From contig JAEWKG010000314.1 of NCBI GenBank assembly GCA_023386135.1, positions 1-24,953 on the forward strand: a stretch of DNA of 24,953 nucleotides, read 5' to 3'. The stretch is from Pseudomonadota bacterium (GTDB lineage: Bacteria > Pseudomonadota > Alphaproteobacteria > Sphingomonadales > Sphingomonadaceae). The position numbers and the translations under genes are program-made. The notes under the pieces were generated by a model. The model had not been told where the DNA came from. It saw only the letters and a program-made list of their open reading frames with translations, and ran no database searches. Numbering within the stretch: position 1 is the stretch's first letter; every line of letters begins with the position of its first letter. This document shows, piece after piece, positions 21,012 to 24,953 of the stretch.

Positions 21012-23455
21012 CCGGCGCCGCTGAACGTCCGATGCCATTGCTCGGCGTGCTGGCCGCCGCCATCCTCGCGAGCGCCGCGCTGGTGTGGCTGGTTAGCGGC
21101 GAGGCGCTTGCGGCGATCGCCTTTGTCGGCGGGCTGGCGGTTTTGATCGCGGCAGGTGCCGCCATCGCGCGGATGCGGCCTGCGAGCAAAAGCGATGAAG
21201 TGACCTCGCCCGATTGGTCGGTCACGGTCGCGGCGATCGAGCGCCCGGGCGAGGCGGTCGCGGTGGTGGACCGCGCGAACCGGCTGGTGTGCGCGAACAC
21301 CGCCTACAGCGCGTGGTTCGGCGCGGGGAATGCGCCGCCCAATCTTCCGCTCGACCGACCAGGGCTGGAGACGCTTGCGAGAGTCGCGCGCGAAGCCTGG
21401 CGCGAGGGGAGTGCCTCGGCCGAGCGGCTCGAAGGCAGCGACGGCACCGCCCAGTGGAGCGCGCGCGCCGAGCGCGCCGGCCGGGGCGAGGACTACCTGA
21501 TCTGGCGCTTCGTCGGGCTGACCGAGGAAGATTTCGTCGAGGACCTCGGCGCGCGCCTCGCCGGTCCGCTCGGCCATCTCCTGTCGCGCAGCGGGATCGA
21601 GGCGGCATTGGTCGGACCCGACGGGCTCGTCCGCGCCGCCGCGCCGGGCTCCGCGCAGCGCGCCGCGGGCGACGGTTCGGCCACGTTGGCGGGCCAAGAG
21701 TTCGCCGCCCTACTGCGCGCCGACGAGCGCGAGCGCATCTTCTTCGCCCGCGAGGGGCGGCGCGGCAATCCACAAACACTCGTCCACGTGCCGCTCGGCG
21801 AAGGCCGCGATGGACGCGCGCCGGGCGCCGACGAGGCGCCGTCGCTGATGCTGCTGCTCGACGCCGGGGTGGGGCTGGGCGGCGCTCCGGAAGTGTCGGG
21901 GGCCGCCACCGCGCCGCAACTGGAAGCGCTGCTGAGTGCGCTTCCGCTGGGTCTCGCGATGACCGACCGTGACGGCCGCTTCCTGTTCGCCAACGCCTCG
22001 TTTCGCCGCGCTGCGGGCATCGAGAGCGACGCATTGCCCTCGTTCCCCTCCGACCTCGTCGTCGCGGAGGACAAGGGCCCGCTGGTCGACGCGGTGCGGC
22101 GCTTCGGCAAGGGTGCGCCCAAGGCGGCCGACATGGCGGTGCGCTTGCGCGGATCGGCGGACGAGCCAGTCTCGCTCGGCATCGCCGGAGTGCGTGGATT
22201 GGGCGAGGCGGCGGTGCTGCTCAGCCTGGTCGATTCGACCGAGGAGACCAAGCTCAAGCGCCAGGTCGCGCACGCGACCAAGATGCAGGCCGTGGGGCAG
22301 CTTGCGGGCGGGGTGGCGCACGATTTCAACAACGTGCTGACCGCCGTCATCGGCACCTGCGACCTGATGCTGCTGCGGCATACGCCCGGCGACAGCGACT
22401 ACGACGACATCCAGCAGATTCGCGCCAATTCGAACCGCGCCGCGGCCCTGACCCGCCAGTTGCTCGCCTTCAGCCGCCAGCAAACGCTGCGGCCGGAGGT
22501 CCTGCAGTTGCCCGACGTGGTCAGCGAGGTGAGCCTGCTGCTGAAGCGCCTGCTGGGGGAAAAGATCGAGCTCAAGGGCCATCACGACCGCGATCTCGGC
22601 GCGGTGCGCGCCGATCCGCAGCAGCTCGAGCAGGTGATCGTCAACCTCGCCGTCAACGCCCGCGACGCGATGCAGGCACGGGGTGACGGCAGCGGCAAGC
22701 TGTCGCTCGCCACGCGGCGGGTGATGGCGCGCGATGTGCGGCAGATGGGCAGCGAGATCCTGCCCGAAGGCGACTACACCGTGCTGGTGGTGCAGGACAC
22801 GGGTGGCGGTATCCCGGTCGAGCACTTGAGCAAGATCTTCGAGCCGTTCTTCACCACCAAGGAACAGGGCCGCGGCGGAACGATGGGCGGTACGGGGCTC
22901 GGACTCTCGACCGTCTATGGCATAGTCAAGCAGTCGGGCGGCTTCATCTTCGCGGACAACGTGCCTTCGGCCGGGCCCAAGGGCCGGCCCGGAGCGCGGT
23001 TCAGCGTCTATTTCCCGGTTCACCAGGGCGCGGTACCGGCTGCGCGCAAGGTCGAGGCCGTTCCCGCTGTGCAGTGGTCGGGAGGCGGCAGGGTTCTTCT
23101 GGTCGAGGACGAAGACATGGTCCGCGCTGTCGCGGAGCGGGCGCTGACGCGCTCGGGCTACCAGGTGACCGCCTGTCCCGATGGCGAGGCCGGGCTGGCG
23201 GCGGTGACCAGCGGCGGCGAGTTCGACCTGGTGATCAGCGACGTCGTCATGCCCGGGCTCGACGGTCCCGCGATGGCGCGCGCCATCCGCAAGGTGAAGC
23301 CTGTGCTGCCGATCCTGTTCATGTCGGGCTATGCCGAGGAGCAACTGCGGCACGACATCGACATTGCCGACATGCACTTCATCGCCAAGCCGTTCAGCGT
23401 GCAGCAGATGTCCGACAAGGTCGGCGCGGTGCTCGGCGCCTCGCGCGCGAATTAA
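21008..23455 (+). CDS. cckA: Cell-cycle hybrid histidine kinase CckA
   Basis: The 815-residue protein starts at the ATG at 21008. It has two N-terminal transmembrane segments (about 9-58), PAS-like regions (AVAVVDRANRLVCANTAYSAWF; a second around 310-400, SALPLGLAMTDRDGRFLFANASF), the HisKA domain with H438 (LAGGVAHDFNNVLTAV), HATPase motifs (VIVNLAVNARDAM, GGTGLGLSTVYGIV), and a receiver domain with D745 (LVISDVVMPGLDG). This is the CckA layout. CckA phosphorylates ChpT, which passes phosphate to CtrA and CpdR to control replication and division in alphaproteobacteria; under some signals it acts as a phosphatase. It is coupled to the upstream DUF2062 gene. No frameshift is seen. The convergent acyltransferase ends 6 bases away. 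Confidence 0.93.
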   Translation: MTGAAERPMPLLGVLAAAILASAALVWLVSGEALAAIAFVGGLAVLIAAGAAIARMRPASKSDEVTSPDWSVTVAAIERPGEAVAVVDRANRLVCANTAYSAWFGAGNAPPNLPLDRPGLETLARVAREAWREGSASAERLEGSDGTAQWSARAERAGRGEDYLIWRFVGLTEEDFVEDLGARLAGPLGHLLSRSGIEAALVGPDGLVRAAAPGSAQRAAGDGSATLAGQEFAALLRADERERIFFAREGRRGNPQTLVHVPLGEGRDGRAPGADEAPSLMLLLDAGVGLGGAPEVSGAATAPQLEALLSALPLGLAMTDRDGRFLFANASFRRAAGIESDALPSFPSDLVVAEDKGPLVDAVRRFGKGAPKAADMAVRLRGSADEPVSLGIAGVRGLGEAAVLLSLVDSTEETKLKRQVAHATKMQAVGQLAGGVAHDFNNVLTAVIGTCDLMLLRHTPGDSDYDDIQQIRANSNRAAALTRQLLAFSRQQTLRPEVLQLPDVVSEVSLLLKRLLGEKIELKGHHDRDLGAVRADPQQLEQVIVNLAVNARDAMQARGDGSGKLSLATRRVMARDVRQMGSEILPEGDYTVLVVQDTGGGIPVEHLSKIFEPFFTTKEQGRGGTMGGTGLGLSTVYGIVKQSGGFIFADNVPSAGPKGRPGARFSVYFPVHQGAVPAARKVEAVPAVQWSGGGRVLLVEDEDMVRAVAERALTRSGYQVTACPDGEAGLAAVTSGGEFDLVISDVVMPGLDGPAMARAIRKVKPVLPILFMSGYAEEQLRHDIDIADMHFIAKPFSVQQMSDKVGAVLGASRAN

Positions 23456-23461
23456 AGGCGT

Positions 23462-23857
23462 TCAGGCTATCTCGCGCCAGGGCCGGGCGGGGTTCCCCGC
23501 CACGCGCTGGCCGGAGGGAATGTCGCGCGAGACCACCGCGCCGGGGTCAATCACGCAGTCATCGCCCACCGTCACGCCCGGCATGACGACCGCGCGGGCT
23601 CCGACCACGCTGCGCTTGCCGATGCGGGTGTTGAGGTACATCCCGCGGCTCATGTCGTGAGTAAGGATGAGGGCGTAGGGGCCGATCCAGGCATCGTCTT
23701 CGATCTGGACGCCGACCGGATACGTTCGGTCAATCAGGGCAGATGGCGCAACCCATGCGCTCCAGGCCACGGCCGAGCCCCAGAAATAGCGCCGGACAAG
23801 ATACTGATAGACCTGCCTCGGCGTCTTTCTCGTATCTCGGGCACCCATTCGGTCCAT
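23462..23857 (-). CDS. Hexapeptide-repeat acyltransferase
   Basis: The protein is about 131 residues and has a left-handed beta-helix: VGVQIEDDAWIGPYALILTHDMS, TRIGKRSVVGARAVVMPGVTVGDDCVIDPGAVVSRDIPSGQRVAGNPARPW. This is the LbetaH O-acetyltransferase fold (maltose/colanic-acid acetyltransferase type), using an acyl-CoA. The THD motif contains the usual catalytic His. The start is uncertain: ATG at 23857 or 23848 is likely, since a longer ORF overlaps the divergent neighbour's start. YLVRRYFWGSAVAW suggests a short membrane-associating N-terminus. It and its divergent neighbour may decorate a surface polysaccharide, but no glycosyltransferase or polymerase is visible here. Confidence 0.8.
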   Translation of the reverse strand: MDRMGARDTRKTPRQVYQYLVRRYFWGSAVAWSAWVAPSALIDRTYPVGVQIEDDAWIGPYALILTHDMSRGMYLNTRIGKRSVVGARAVVMPGVTVGDDCVIDPGAVVSRDIPSGQRVAGNPARPWREIA

Positions 23858-23898
23858 CGACACGCACTTAAATTTCGCTACACCGTCCCGCAAGAGAA

Positions 23899-23908
23899 CT
23901 AACGTTAG
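23899..23908. repeat. CTAACGTTAG palindrome, copy 2
   Basis: It is the second copy of the palindrome found at 13325-13334. It lies between the divergent acyltransferase genes, 17 bases before the start of the plus-strand one, where an operator could act on both. It may equally be coincidence. Confidence 0.3.
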
Positions 23909-23925
23909 GATTCGAGGGGGAAAGT

Positions 23926-24387
23926 GTGCGCGGCCGGTCATTGAACCGCTTCTTGTGGCTGCGCGATTGGCTCGTGATGCCGCGCCTGTGGTGGCTGAGA
24001 TCGATCCGTGGCCTGGACCTCGATCACGATGTCGACATCTCTTTCTCCGCCCGGTTCCTGCCGGCTGGACGCAGCGCGATCTCAGTCGGATCGGAAACGA
24101 CGCTGGGCCCGCTCACGCTTGTGGTCGCACACCGCGCCGATGGCACCCCTGACCCGGTACGCATCGGTAAGCGCTGCTTCATCGGCGGCAGCGCGCTCAT
24201 CGGCCCCGGGGTCACGATCGGGGACGGAGTGGTCGTGGCGGGCGGCGCGGTGGTTTTGCGCGACGTGCCGGGCGACTGCGTGGTCGCGGGCAACCCGGCG
24301 CGGGTGATCCGCAACGGGATTGGCGTCGGCCGGTTCGGGCGCCTGCCGGGCGCGGACGCCACGCAGCGCGAGTATCTGGGCTTCTGA
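23926..24387 (+). CDS. Hexapeptide-repeat acyltransferase
   Basis: The 153-residue product starts at the GTG at 23926, preceded by GAGGGGGAAA. The N-terminus is basic and Trp-rich (RSLNRFLWLRDWLVMPRLWWLRS), likely for membrane contact. It is followed by hexapeptide repeats: ISVGSETTLGPLTLVVAHRADG, RIGKRCFIGGSALIGPGVTIGDGVVVAGGAVVLRDVPGDCVVAGNPARV. This is again an LbetaH acyltransferase, distinct from its divergent neighbour at 23462-23857. The VVAHRADG histidine probably occupies the catalytic position. The pair resembles serine acetyltransferase-type sugar O-acetyltransferases; the acceptor is unknown. Confidence 0.8.
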   Translation: MRGRSLNRFLWLRDWLVMPRLWWLRSIRGLDLDHDVDISFSARFLPAGRSAISVGSETTLGPLTLVVAHRADGTPDPVRIGKRCFIGGSALIGPGVTIGDGVVVAGGAVVLRDVPGDCVVAGNPARVIRNGIGVGRFGRLPGADATQREYLGF

Positions 24388-24470
24388 ACTGATCACATTC
24401 ATCAATGATACATCATACCATCGGTCAAATCGCCACTACCCGAAAGGGCGCAGGGAAAGAGGGAACGAAA

Positions 24471-24953
24471 ATGCGCGCTACGCAGCGAATCCGGCACGGC
24501 TTTGGCGCCCTGCTCGTCATCGGACTGACCGGCATTGCCGCCGCCCAAACCGCGGAAACCGAGCCGACCGCGCAGGGCGACCTCGCCGTCACGATCTACA
24601 ACGATGATCGCGCGCTGGTGCAGGACGTGCGGCAGCTGGCGATCCCCAACGGCCGCAGCCGGATCGAATTCCCAGACGTATCGGCGCAGATCCAGCCCGA
24701 GACGCTGAGCTTCAATGCTGACGGCGCCGGGATTATCGAGCAGAACTTCGATTTCGATCTCCTCACCCCGTCGAAGCTGATGGAGAAGGCGATCGGTCAG
24801 ACCGTCACGCTGGTCCACACCAATCCCGCCACCGGCAAGGAAACCCGGGAACGCGCGACCGTGCTCTCCACCGCGGGCGGCGTTGTGGTCAAGATCGGCG
24901 ACCGGATCGAGGTGCTGCGCGACGACGGGTTGCGCACACGCGTCGTGTTCGAC
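24471..24953 (+). CDS. DUF4139 domain exported protein, N-terminal fragment
   Basis: The ORF is open to the window end. It starts at the ATG at 24471 with GGGAAAGAGGGAACG ahead, and encodes MRATQRIRHGFGALLVIGLTGIAAAQTAE, a signal peptide. The mature start reads GDLAVTIYNDDRALVQDVRQLAIPNGRSRIEFPDVSAQIQPETLSF, then NFDFDLLTPSKLMEKAIGQTVTLVHTNPATGKE. These are the opening strands of the DUF4139 family of periplasmic proteins. The function is unknown. The next ~300 residues lie outside this window, so length and integrity cannot be judged. Confidence 0.85.
   Translation, partial: MRATQRIRHGFGALLVIGLTGIAAAQTAETEPTAQGDLAVTIYNDDRALVQDVRQLAIPNGRSRIEFPDVSAQIQPETLSFNADGAGIIEQNFDFDLLTPSKLMEKAIGQTVTLVHTNPATGKETRERATVLSTAGGVVVKIGDRIEVLRDDGLRTRVVFD

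Noticed and set aside
21710..23377. Minus-strand ORF of 555 residues opposite cckA
   Set aside because: It is antisense to CckA, which has complete HisKA, ATPase and receiver motifs; the antisense composition is His/Gln/Arg-biased.

Overview
The window is high-GC chromosomal DNA (about two thirds G+C by eye) from an alphaproteobacterium. The cell-cycle hybrid kinase CckA, the DUF2062/cckA coupling, the GreB/RlmN/SmpB/DapA gene styles and the 'ACCCTGAAC...GTTCAGGGT' intergenic palindromes all point to Sphingomonadales (Erythrobacteraceae or Sphingomonadaceae type). This placement rests on family resemblance, not on a marker-gene comparison. Most of the window is housekeeping and envelope genes.

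Layout. 1-310 is the 3' end of uvrA. 310-980 holds a DUF2200 gene between two REP-like inverted repeats. 960-1494 is a decayed membrane-protein gene (two frameshifts and a nonsense codon). 1673-3088 is a two-gene, lower-GC type II restriction-modification system (beta-class methyltransferase plus BglII-like nuclease), the clearest acquired segment. 3204-4025 is an HTH protein and 4059-4601 an RlpA-like protein. 4671-5462 is a gene-poor stretch with a UUCG hairpin, a doubtful 123-residue ORF and a small cluster of DnaA-box-like sequences. 5463-7196 holds argG and a divergent DUF1801 gene.

7193-12742 (minus strand) is a tightly packed six-gene run. Transcription order is an SDR of pteridine-reductase type, a cytochrome b561-like membrane protein, a Tat-exported molybdopterin oxidoreductase, two tandem cyclopropane-fatty-acid-synthase paralogs, and a phytanoyl-CoA-dioxygenase-like enzyme. 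The first CFA paralog has lost the family's active-site Cys and the HYDxGNDLY motif. I consider this run the best candidate for an undescribed system: a membrane-lipid (fatty acyl chain) modification pathway.

12780-16497 holds a glycine-zipper protein, rlmN, an outer-membrane barrel protein, a small exported protein and a GreB-like factor. 16532-24387 holds a soluble lytic transglycosylase, dapA (divergent), a small KGG-like basic protein, smpB, DUF2062-cckA (ATGA overlap) and two divergent hexapeptide acyltransferases. The window ends inside a DUF4139 gene. I found no tRNA, rRNA, CRISPR array, insertion sequence or prophage.
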